The notes under the pieces are model-generated. The model made no database searches. It was not told the DNA's origin and saw only the letters and a program-made list of their open reading frames with translations. A program made the translations under genes and the position numbers. Below, piece after piece: positions 8,935-15,750 of a stretch of 64,000 nt of DNA; position 1 is the stretch's first letter, and each line of letters begins with the position of its first letter. This stretch comes from an uncultured Muribaculaceae bacterium (GTDB lineage Bacteria > Bacteroidota > Bacteroidia > Bacteroidales > Muribaculaceae): contig CAJUKZ010000001.1 in NCBI GenBank assembly GCA_910586995.1, positions 434,001 to 498,000 of the forward strand, read 5' to 3'.

Positions 8935-9429
8935 CTATATGTCAGAGTCTTCAGTAGCGTCATCATTATCGTCATCGTCGGGGATTGTTACGATTGCCCG
9001 CATATTGTCGTACTCCTGCCATTCGGGGTCTTCTTCTGCATGAAATTCGAGAGGTAGCAGTGGAAGTGAGGAAAGGGCCTGATTTATTTTCTTCTGGAAT
9101 ATGTGCAGGCTTAGAGTGTAGCATATCCAGTCCCGTCGGCCGTCTCCGGTGTATATCCCGGTGATTACAGCTACAGGATCTTTGGAAAATGCTTCCTCGA
9201 TGGCGTCTGTTATGTCGCCGAGTGTTTCTGCCATTTCTTCGGGAGGCATGCCTGAGGCGTCCGACTGGTATGGCAGGGTTATCTCTACTCTGTAGATGAA
9301 TCTCGGGTTGTTGCGGAATTGGCTTATATCTGTCCGTGCCGTCACCATGACAAGCTTCCCGGTCTCGGTGCTTTCTGTCGGTGCGGTGATCCAGCGGGAG
9401 CTTTCGTGTGATGTTCCTTGCGTCTTCAT
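8935..9429 (-). CDS. DUF695-like protein
   Basis: A 164-residue cytosolic-looking protein without signal peptide or membrane segment. The segment WICYTLSLHIFQKKINQALSS followed by PLEFHAEEDPEWQEYDNM resembles the DUF695 family (pattern Y, F, then D-eW-eY near the C-terminus), whose function is unknown. The last 15 residues are almost all acidic (DDDDNDDATEDSDI). It lies on the strand of rnpB and the lpx genes, just downstream of rnpB, and could be the distal gene of that unit. The family call is from memory of the motif only. Confidence 0.6.
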   Translation of the reverse strand: MKTQGTSHESSRWITAPTESTETGKLVMVTARTDISQFRNNPRFIYRVEITLPYQSDASGMPPEEMAETLGDITDAIEEAFSKDPVAVITGIYTGDGRRDWICYTLSLHIFQKKINQALSSLPLLPLEFHAEEDPEWQEYDNMRAIVTIPDDDDNDDATEDSDI

Positions 9430-9471
9430 GATGTCTGGTTACGGTGTTTTTGAGAAAAAAGTCGCACGCGG

Positions 9472-9870
9472 AGTATAAGCCGGGTTATGTGGAAGACTTA
9501 ATGTCGATCTCCAGTGGAGTGATTTGAGTCTGTCCGTCCGTCATTTATCTGAGCCGCATGTTGCCATACTGCTTTAGCGGTCTACCCCCCGGCAACGGGC
9601 GAGCCACCCTTAAATGCCGGTATACTTGACCTTGCAACCCATGAGACGTGCGGCGCCGGCGGTTGCCCGTCGGCCCGGTGGGCTCTTACCCCGCCTTTTC
9701 ACCCTTACCATGCCGGCTGATGCCGGCATTGGCGGTTGTTTTCTGTCACGCTACTCTGCAGTCACCCACAGCTTCCCGTTAGGAAGCATGGCGCTCGTTG
9801 TTGCCCGGACTTTCCTCTCGCCGCTCATTGCGTCGGCGAGCGACGGACCCTCCGTGTGCGGCCTTATTCG
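9472..9870 (-). ncRNA. rnpB: RNase P RNA (bacterial type A)
   Basis: Catalytic RNA subunit of RNase P, which trims the 5' leader of tRNA precursors. Read on the minus strand, the hallmark GAGAGGAAAGTCCGGGC lies near 9826-9810, ACAGAAA near 9747, and the 3' half carries the GGGGGGTAGACCGCT stretch before the closing region. The ends pair as P1: ATAAGgCCG near 9868 with CGGCTTAT near 9475 (one bulged G), which sets the approximate boundaries. The length of about 400 nt fits Bacteroidetes. The 5' end is only about 7 nt after the lpxA stop codon, leaving no room for a promoter between the genes. Confidence 0.95.
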
Positions 9871-9876
9871 GTTGTC

Positions 9877-10653
9877 TTAGACGTATCCTCTTATTATACC
9901 GCGTTTGGAGTTGCGGATGAATAGCAGTATCTCGTCGCGCTCCTTTGTGGCGGGAAGCTCTGCTTCTATGGCGTCGAGGGCGTCGGTCACGTTCATGCGC
10001 GACAGATACAGGAATCGGTATATATCCTGGATCTCACGGATTGTGTCGTTTGAGAAGTTGCGGCGGCGCAGGCCTATTGAGTTGATGCCGGCGTAGCTGA
10101 TCGGCTCGCGTCCTGCCTTTACGTAGGGCGGAATGTCCTTACCGATGAGAGACCCTCCTTGTATCATCACGTGAGAGCCAATGTGAGTGAACTGGTGTAC
10201 GAGAGATCCACCTCCGACGATGGCCCAGTCGTCCACTACCACTTCGCCTGCGAGCTGTGTGGAGTTGGCAAGGATGATATTGTTGCCGACCACGCAGTCG
10301 TGTGCCACATGTACATAAGCCATCAGCAGGCAGTTGTTTCCGACTATGGTCGTACCTTTCGATGCTGTACCGCGGTGTATGGTGACGCATTCACGTATGG
10401 TGGTATTGTCTCCAATCACGGCTGTGGTCTTCTCGCCGCGGAATTTCAGGTCCTGCGGCACTGCTCCAATGACTGCACCGGGAAATATTCTGCAGTTTTT
10501 CCCGATTCTTGCTCCATCCATGATGGTTACGTTGGAGCAGATGCGTGTACCCTCGCCGATCTCGACGTCACCTTCGATTGTTACGAACGGGTCGATGATG
10601 ACCGAAGGATGTATCTTTGCGGCGGGATGTATGTAGGCAAGTGGTTGTTTCAT
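9877..10653 (-). CDS. lpxA: acyl-ACP--UDP-N-acetylglucosamine O-acyltransferase
   Basis: First enzyme of lipid A synthesis, transferring a 3-hydroxyacyl chain from ACP to UDP-GlcNAc in the cytosol. At 258 residues it has the normal length. It has a left-handed beta-helix of hexapeptide repeats (IHPSVIIDPFVTIEGDVEIGEG and onward) with the catalytic-histidine segment YVHVAHDCVVGNN, and a helical C-terminus (LRRRNFSNDTIREIQDIYRFLY). It starts 1 nt after lpxC/fabZ, so the lpx genes are one operon (lpxD, lpxC/fabZ, lpxA). The stop is followed almost at once by rnpB. Confidence 0.97.
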   Translation of the reverse strand: MKQPLAYIHPAAKIHPSVIIDPFVTIEGDVEIGEGTRICSNVTIMDGARIGKNCRIFPGAVIGAVPQDLKFRGEKTTAVIGDNTTIRECVTIHRGTASKGTTIVGNNCLLMAYVHVAHDCVVGNNIILANSTQLAGEVVVDDWAIVGGGSLVHQFTHIGSHVMIQGGSLIGKDIPPYVKAGREPISYAGINSIGLRRRNFSNDTIREIQDIYRFLYLSRMNVTDALDAIEAELPATKERDEILLFIRNSKRGIIRGYV

Positions 10654-10654
10654 G

Positions 10655-12037
10655 TTATTTGTTCTTAGTTATCTGTGCCATGAATTCGCATTCAGCTACG
10701 ACTTTTTCTCCGACGAAGGCATAACCTTTCATTACGGCCATACCGCGGCGCAGTTCGCTCATGAATGCGACGTGGAAGATGAGTGTGTCGCCGGGTACTA
10801 CTTTCTGGCGGAACTTAACGTTGTCTATCTTCATGAAATATGTCGAGTAGCGTTCCGGATTGTCCACTGTGCTGAGCACTAACAGTCCTCCGGTCTGGGC
10901 CATAGCCTCTACCATGAGTACGCCGGGCATAACCGGTTCAGCGGGGAAGTGTCCCTGGAAGAAAGGTTCGTTGCCTGTGACGTTCTTCACGCCCACGATG
11001 TATTGGGATCCGCGTTCGATGATCTTGTCGACGAGCAGGAACGGATAGCGGTGAGGCAGGAGCTGACGTATCTGGTTGATGTCGAGCAGCGGCTCGGTGT
11101 TGGGATTGTATACAGGAGCCTGTACGTCCTGGCGTTTCAGTTCGCGGCGTATCTGCTTGGCGAATGTGGTGTTGATGGAGTGTCCCGGACGGGTCGCTAT
11201 CACGCGACCTTTGAGGGGGCGTCCGATCAGTGCGAGGTCGCCCAGCACGTCGAGCAGTTTGTGGCGGGCCGGTTCGTTGTCGGCAAGCAGTTCGCCGTCG
11301 TTGATATATCCGAATTCAGTCACACTCTTGTGAGGTACGCCCATCAGGTCTGCGATGTGGTCGATGGTCTCCTGATTCATGGGAGAGTCGTATATGACGA
11401 GAGCGTTGGCAAGATCGCCGCCTTTTATGAGTCCACCCTTGAGCAGCGGCTCTATCTCCCTGACGAAGACGAATGTGCGGCTCGGGGCTATCTCTGTGTT
11501 GAATTCCTCGATTCTGTCGAGTGTCGCATACTGATTGGCGAGCACGGGCGAGTCGAAGTTCACTTTTACGTCGAGTGTCAGTTCTTCGTCAGGAAGTACT
11601 ACGATCGACGAGCCTGTCTCTTTGTCGCATACCTCAATCTTGCGCTTCACGATATAGAAGTCCTTGTCGGCTTTCTGCTCGACGATGCCTACACGTTCGA
11701 TTTCTTCGATGAAAGGACGTGCGCTACCGTCGAGGATGGGCATTTCAGGTGCGTTTATCTTGATGAGCACATTGTCGATTCCCGAAGCGTAGAGTGCCGA
11801 CATGGCGTGTTCGATTGTGCCCACCGACACTTCGTTCTGAGTGAGGACTGTGCCGCGTCGTGTGGTGGAGACATATTCTGCCAATGCGTCGACAGTGGGC
11901 GCGCCGTCGAGATCGACACGCTGAAACTTATATCCGTGATTGTCCGGGGCGGGGCAGAATGTGGCTTCGATGTCGAGGCCGCTGTGAAGACCTTTGCCCT
12001 TGACGGTGAATGGTTCTTTCAGTGTGAGTTGCTTCAT
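10655..12037 (-). CDS. lpxC/fabZ: fused LpxC deacetylase and FabZ 3-hydroxyacyl-ACP dehydratase
   Basis: Bifunctional protein of 460 residues. Residues 1-305 are LpxC, the zinc deacetylase committing UDP-acyl-GlcNAc to lipid A; zinc ligands are His77 (GTIEHAMSAL) and His259/Asp263 (ARHKLLDVLGD), with a catalytic-type His286 in RPGHSINT. Residues 318-460 are FabZ, a hot-dog dehydratase of fatty acid elongation, with LLPHRYPFLLVDKI, GHFPAEPVMPGV (His363) and Glu377. The fusion is known in Bacteroidetes and couples enzymes that draw on the same 3-hydroxyacyl-ACP pool. It lies between lpxD (19 nt gap) and lpxA (1 nt gap). Confidence 0.97.
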   Translation of the reverse strand: MKQLTLKEPFTVKGKGLHSGLDIEATFCPAPDNHGYKFQRVDLDGAPTVDALAEYVSTTRRGTVLTQNEVSVGTIEHAMSALYASGIDNVLIKINAPEMPILDGSARPFIEEIERVGIVEQKADKDFYIVKRKIEVCDKETGSSIVVLPDEELTLDVKVNFDSPVLANQYATLDRIEEFNTEIAPSRTFVFVREIEPLLKGGLIKGGDLANALVIYDSPMNQETIDHIADLMGVPHKSVTEFGYINDGELLADNEPARHKLLDVLGDLALIGRPLKGRVIATRPGHSINTTFAKQIRRELKRQDVQAPVYNPNTEPLLDINQIRQLLPHRYPFLLVDKIIERGSQYIVGVKNVTGNEPFFQGHFPAEPVMPGVLMVEAMAQTGGLLVLSTVDNPERYSTYFMKIDNVKFRQKVVPGDTLIFHVAFMSELRRGMAVMKGYAFVGEKVVAECEFMAQITKNK

Positions 12038-12056
12038 TGCTGTATGCAGTTATTTT

Positions 12057-13094
12057 TTATTTATCAGATAGTGAGTCGACCTGGGACTGTAGTTTCCTGA
12101 CTTGAGCGAATAATTCACCAAGTCGACGTGTATAAGCGTAGTTCCTGAAGAATTCTTTTATTCCGACAGCGGGATATCCCATTATCTTTGATCCGTCGGC
12201 AACATTATCAGGTATGCCGCTTTGTGCTCCGATCATCACGTTATCGCCTACTTTTATGTGTCCGGCGAAACCGGTCTGTCCGCCCACCATGCAGTGTGAG
12301 CCGATCTTTGTCGATCCTGCGATGCCTGTCTGTGATGCCAGTGCGTTATGGCAGCCGATTTCTACGTTGTGGGCCACCATTATCAGATTGTCGAGTTTTG
12401 TGCCTTTGCCCACACGTGTGGCGCCCATTGTGGCGCGGTCTACTGTGGTGTTGGCGCCGATCTCCACATCATCGGCTATTTCAACTATGCCGAGCTGAGG
12501 GATTTTGTGATATTCGCCGGTAGGCGCTGGGGCGAATCCGAATCCGTCCGCTCCTATCACTACACCAGAATGGAGTATGCACCGGTCTCCTATCTTGCAG
12601 CCGTGGTATACTTTCACGCCGGGGTATATTATCGTGTCTTCTCCTATCGAAGCCCCATCGCCGATGTAGCATTGGGGATAGATCTTTGCTCCACGTCCGA
12701 GTTTCACGTTTTTACCGATATATGAGAATGCTCCCACGTATACATCTTCGGGCAGTTCCGTACCTTCAGCCACAAAGCTTGGTTGTTCTATTCCTGTAGG
12801 TTTGGGTGTCAGCATCTCGCTCACCATTGTCAGCAGTCTGGCCACTGTGTCGTAAGGATCGTCCACCTTGATGAGTGTGGCTTTCACGGGATGCTCTGGT
12901 TCGAAATCGCGTTTCACGAGCACCACTGATGATTCCGTGGTGTAGAGATAATGTGTATATTTAGGGTTGGCAAGGAAGGACAATGCTCCCGGATGCCCCT
13001 CTTCGATCTTGGCAAAGGTGTTAACAGTCACCGATGCGTCGCCCACGATTGTGCCATTCACTAAATGGCTTATCTGGTCGGCTGTGAAATTCAT
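12057..13094 (-). CDS. lpxD: UDP-3-O-(3-hydroxyacyl)glucosamine N-acyltransferase
   Basis: Third acyl-chain step of lipid A synthesis, adding an N-linked 3-hydroxyacyl group. The protein has an N-terminal uridine-binding domain (FTADQISHLVNGTIVGD onward), a hexapeptide beta-helix (IYPQCYIGDGASIGEDTIIYPG onward), the acyltransferase-type segment LIMVAHNVEIG and a C-terminal helix (RLGELFAQVRKLQSQVDSL). The open frame extends 16 codons further upstream to 13142, but MNFTADQ at 13094 gives the normal length of 345 residues and matches the family start, so I prefer it. It is the first gene of the lpx operon. Confidence 0.95.
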   Translation of the reverse strand: MNFTADQISHLVNGTIVGDASVTVNTFAKIEEGHPGALSFLANPKYTHYLYTTESSVVLVKRDFEPEHPVKATLIKVDDPYDTVARLLTMVSEMLTPKPTGIEQPSFVAEGTELPEDVYVGAFSYIGKNVKLGRGAKIYPQCYIGDGASIGEDTIIYPGVKVYHGCKIGDRCILHSGVVIGADGFGFAPAPTGEYHKIPQLGIVEIADDVEIGANTTVDRATMGATRVGKGTKLDNLIMVAHNVEIGCHNALASQTGIAGSTKIGSHCMVGGQTGFAGHIKVGDNVMIGAQSGIPDNVADGSKIMGYPAVGIKEFFRNYAYTRRLGELFAQVRKLQSQVDSLSDK

Positions 13095-13394
13095 TACTTT
13101 ATCGTCAATAATATAAAGCAGCTTTTGCATGGCGGACATCACCGTCTATAATTGTGGGAAGTGCCGTTCTGATGCAGAAAATTCCGCCGCTCCATGTCTG
13201 TGGAACGGGCAGCGGGGGACTGCATTTTTACCCGGAATTCCCATCGGGTGAAGCCTGCTTGCTCGGCTATGATCAAAAATTTTCACAAAGTTCTGAAAAA
13301 TATTTTGATTTTGTGCTAAAATCGTGGCAAAATTTCAGCAGTGGCGGCATTAAATCCGTGCTGATTCCGCGTTCACACTGTATGAGGCGGAGGC
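13095..13394. other. intergenic region, nothing convincing
   Basis: About 300 nt between the lpxD start and the end of cvfB. The part around 13260-13345 is A/T-rich and may hold the lpx promoter, for example GAACTTTG on the minus strand (imperfect TAnnTTTG), but I see no full promoter, no hairpin terminator and no credible gene. Confidence 0.5.
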
Positions 13395-14246
13395 TTATGA
13401 GCCTTGTCGTGAAGTCTTGCGTATGCCGTCGTCGCCGAAGACTATCTGTTTTTCTCTATACAGATGTCCCAGTGCTTTCTTGAAGTCTTTCTTGGAGCAT
13501 CCGAGCAGTCTGCGTATATCCTCCGGATCGCTATGATCGTCGACAGGCAATGTTCCGTCTGCGCTTTTGGCAATCAGTTGCATGATACGTTTCGCCACTG
13601 TATTGGTACGTGAGCGTGCGTTTCCGGCAGGGGTGAGGTCGATCTTTCCGTCCTCCCTTACGTGGCGCACATATGCGTCGATGCTCTGGCCCAGTGTCAG
13701 AGGTATGGCAAGATCGCTTTCATAAATTATGCCACGGTGCAGATTATCCACTATACACTTGTATCCCAAGCCTTCGGCGTGTTCGGTAATCAATGCCTTC
13801 ACGCGGTCGCCGTTCTCGTAGTGTGGCAGCACGTTGCCAAGGAATTTGTCAATTTTTGCTGAGGCTACTATCCGCTGCGTTGTGTTGTCGAGATAGACAT
13901 ATACCAGGTATATTCCGCCTTCGCGCATATTGGCCTTCTGTTCCCTGAATGGCACGAGCAGTTCTTTCATCAGACCCCAGTCGAGAAACGCTCCTATTTT
14001 ATTCACCTGCTTGACCTGCAGGTAGGCGAATTCTCCCACCTGGGCGTATGGTTTTTCGGTGGTAGCTATAAGCCGGCCTTCGTTGTCGCGGTATATGAAG
14101 GCTTCCACCTTGTCGCCGATTTTCAGATCTTCCGGCACGTATCTTGAAGGCAGTAGTATTTCCTGTCCGCTTTCGTCGGCGAGATATACGCCGAAGTCTA
14201 CGGTTTTGCATGCCGTGAGCATGTTGTTTTGTCCTATTCTTATCAT
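13395..14246 (-). CDS. CvfB/YitL family S1-like RNA-binding protein
   Basis: Protein of 283 residues with consecutive S1-type OB folds: residues 1-65 (GQNNMLTACKTVDFGVYLAD), 70-135 (YAQVGEFAYLQVKQVNKIGA), a third around 150-215, and a C-terminal winged helix (DPEDIRRLLGCSKKDFKKALGHLYREK). This is the architecture of CvfB (conserved virulence factor B, YitL). The S. aureus protein binds RNA and affects virulence gene expression; the role in Bacteroidales is unknown. It diverges from rsmG, with the two putative -7 boxes nearly adjacent. Confidence 0.88.
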   Translation of the reverse strand: MIRIGQNNMLTACKTVDFGVYLADESGQEILLPSRYVPEDLKIGDKVEAFIYRDNEGRLIATTEKPYAQVGEFAYLQVKQVNKIGAFLDWGLMKELLVPFREQKANMREGGIYLVYVYLDNTTQRIVASAKIDKFLGNVLPHYENGDRVKALITEHAEGLGYKCIVDNLHRGIIYESDLAIPLTLGQSIDAYVRHVREDGKIDLTPAGNARSRTNTVAKRIMQLIAKSADGTLPVDDHSDPEDIRRLLGCSKKDFKKALGHLYREKQIVFGDDGIRKTSRQGS

Positions 14247-14316
14247 ATATATTTGTTTAAGTCCGCTAAGTTCTGAAAAAAATATGGTAAAAGCACAATC
14301 GCGTGGCGTAATTTGG

Positions 14317-14335
14317 CAAAATTAAGCTAAATTTG
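14317..14335. promoter_or_regulatory. divergent -7 elements for cvfB and rsmG
   Basis: CAAAATTA (14317-14324; TAATTTTG on the minus strand, reading to cvfB) and TAAATTTG (14328-14335, reading to rsmG) are separated by 3 nt and form a quasi-palindrome. Both match TAnnTTTG; neither has a clear TTTG -33 element at the proper distance. Confidence 0.5.
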
Positions 14336-14403
14336 CAGCATACGGCTGTAATTATGCTCTTATGTATTCAACAACATCGGCCGTGCAATGTTTTTATAAT
14401 TAT

Positions 14404-15036
14404 ATGGACATAGACCTGATAACGAAATACTTCCCGTCGCTGACGGATGATCAGCGCGCCCGCTTTGCCGCGCTGGGCAATCTATATTCCGGATGGAATT
14501 CGAAAATCAACGTGATATCAAGGCGTGACATTGACAATATATACGAGCGTCACGTGCTGCATTCGTTGGCCATTGCCAGATTCCTTGATCCGGTCGAAGG
14601 TACTACATTCATGGATCTCGGCACGGGTGGCGGTTTCCCGGGTATTCCCTTGGCTATCATCTGGCCGGAGTGTAGATTCCATCTTGTCGACCGTGTCGGC
14701 AAGAAGATAAGAGTGGCTTCCGAGATAGCCTGGGAGATAGGTCTGGAAAACGTCAGTTTCCGTCATGGCGACAGTGGAGAATGCCATGACAAGTTCGACT
14801 TTGTAGTCTCGCGGGCTGTGATGCAACTCGATGGTCTTGTGAAATTGATCAGGCGCAATATCTCGCCTGTCTGCCGCAATGCCGTGCCCAACGGGCTTGT
14901 ATGCCTGAAGGGTGGTGATCTGAGTGAGGAGACGAGCAAAGTCCCCTACAGTGTGGTCACTTATCCGGTCAGCGAATTCTTTCCCGATGAGGAATTTTTC
15001 CGCACCAAAGAGCTTGTATATGTACCTATGGTATGA
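14404..15036 (+). CDS. rsmG: 16S rRNA (guanine(527)-N7)-methyltransferase
   Basis: SAM-dependent methyltransferase (GidB) that modifies the 530 loop of 16S rRNA. Signatures: NVISRRDIDNIYERHVLHSLAI, the SAM loop FMDLGTGGGFPGIPLAI, LVDRVGKKIRVASEIA and DFVVSRAV. The open frame has an earlier ATG at 14362, but its 14 extra residues are unlike the family; MDIDLITKYFPSL at 14404 gives 210 residues, the normal size. Followed 25 nt later by a metallo-hydrolase gene. Confidence 0.94.
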   Translation: MDIDLITKYFPSLTDDQRARFAALGNLYSGWNSKINVISRRDIDNIYERHVLHSLAIARFLDPVEGTTFMDLGTGGGFPGIPLAIIWPECRFHLVDRVGKKIRVASEIAWEIGLENVSFRHGDSGECHDKFDFVVSRAVMQLDGLVKLIRRNISPVCRNAVPNGLVCLKGGDLSEETSKVPYSVVTYPVSEFFPDEEFFRTKELVYVPMV

Positions 15037-15061
15037 TTCTGTATCCTGAAAAACTATTGAT

Positions 15062-15706
15062 ATGCTGAAAGTTTCAAGATTCGTATTTAATATGTTCGGC
15101 GTCAACACCTATGTGGTGTGGGACGACGAGGCTTTGCAGGCCGTTGTTGTTGATCCCGGTATGATAGATAGCGAGGAGCGCGAGGCTCTCGATGGATTCA
15201 TCACGCGCAACAAGCTTGCCGTTACCGGTATCGTGAACACGCATCTGCATCTCGACCATTGTTTCGGTGTCGACCATGTGAAGACGGCCTATTCTGCAGA
15301 TGTTATGGCTGGAAGTGCTGATGCACCGCTGGGCGCTTCCGTGCCGGAGCAGTCGCGGCGTTTCGGGATTCCGAATCTTGCCGGACCTGTGGCCATTGAC
15401 CGGGCGATCAGTCATGGCGACCGTATTGCTGTAGGCGGATATGAATTGCATGTGCTTGCAGTCCCCGGACATTCTCCCGGCAGTGTAGCCTTGTATTCTC
15501 CAGACGCGAAGTTCGTGATTGTCGGTGATGTGCTCTTTGAGCGCAGCATCGGTCGTACAGATCTGCCCGGCGGCGATTTCAGGACGCTTATTGGCTCAAT
15601 ACATAATCAGTTGCTTACACTCCCCGACGATGTAGTGGTTTACAGCGGGCATGGCAATCCCACTACAATAGGTCAGGAACGTATGCAGAATCCGTATATA
15701 CAATAA
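15062..15706 (+). CDS. MBL-fold metallo-hydrolase (glyoxalase II-like)
   Basis: Metallo-beta-lactamase fold hydrolase of 214 residues. The two-metal site is THLHLDHCFG (His61, His63, Asp65, His66), with the further ligands in VPGHSPGSVAL, VIVGDVLF and YSGHGNPTTIG. This short form is common and often annotated as a hydroxyacylglutathione hydrolase relative. Bacteroidales mostly lack glutathione, so a thioester other than S-lactoylglutathione is more likely; the substrate cannot be read from sequence. Probably co-transcribed with rsmG. Confidence 0.88.
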   Translation: MLKVSRFVFNMFGVNTYVVWDDEALQAVVVDPGMIDSEEREALDGFITRNKLAVTGIVNTHLHLDHCFGVDHVKTAYSADVMAGSADAPLGASVPEQSRRFGIPNLAGPVAIDRAISHGDRIAVGGYELHVLAVPGHSPGSVALYSPDAKFVIVGDVLFERSIGRTDLPGGDFRTLIGSIHNQLLTLPDDVVVYSGHGNPTTIGQERMQNPYIQ

Positions 15707-15750
15707 AAAGATAATATCATATACATTTATATTCTTACCAATCAAACACA

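Noticed and set aside
10949..12100. Long + strand ORF of 383 codons opposite lpxC/fabZ
   Set aside because: It is the antisense shadow of a well-recognised gene; its translation is low in family resemblance and rich in Val/Cys/Tyr/His, as expected from reversed codons.
13154..13483. 109-codon + strand ORF between lpxD and cvfB
   Set aside because: Overlaps the cvfB 3' end, unusual composition (Ser/Arg/Cys-rich), no motif; treated as chance.
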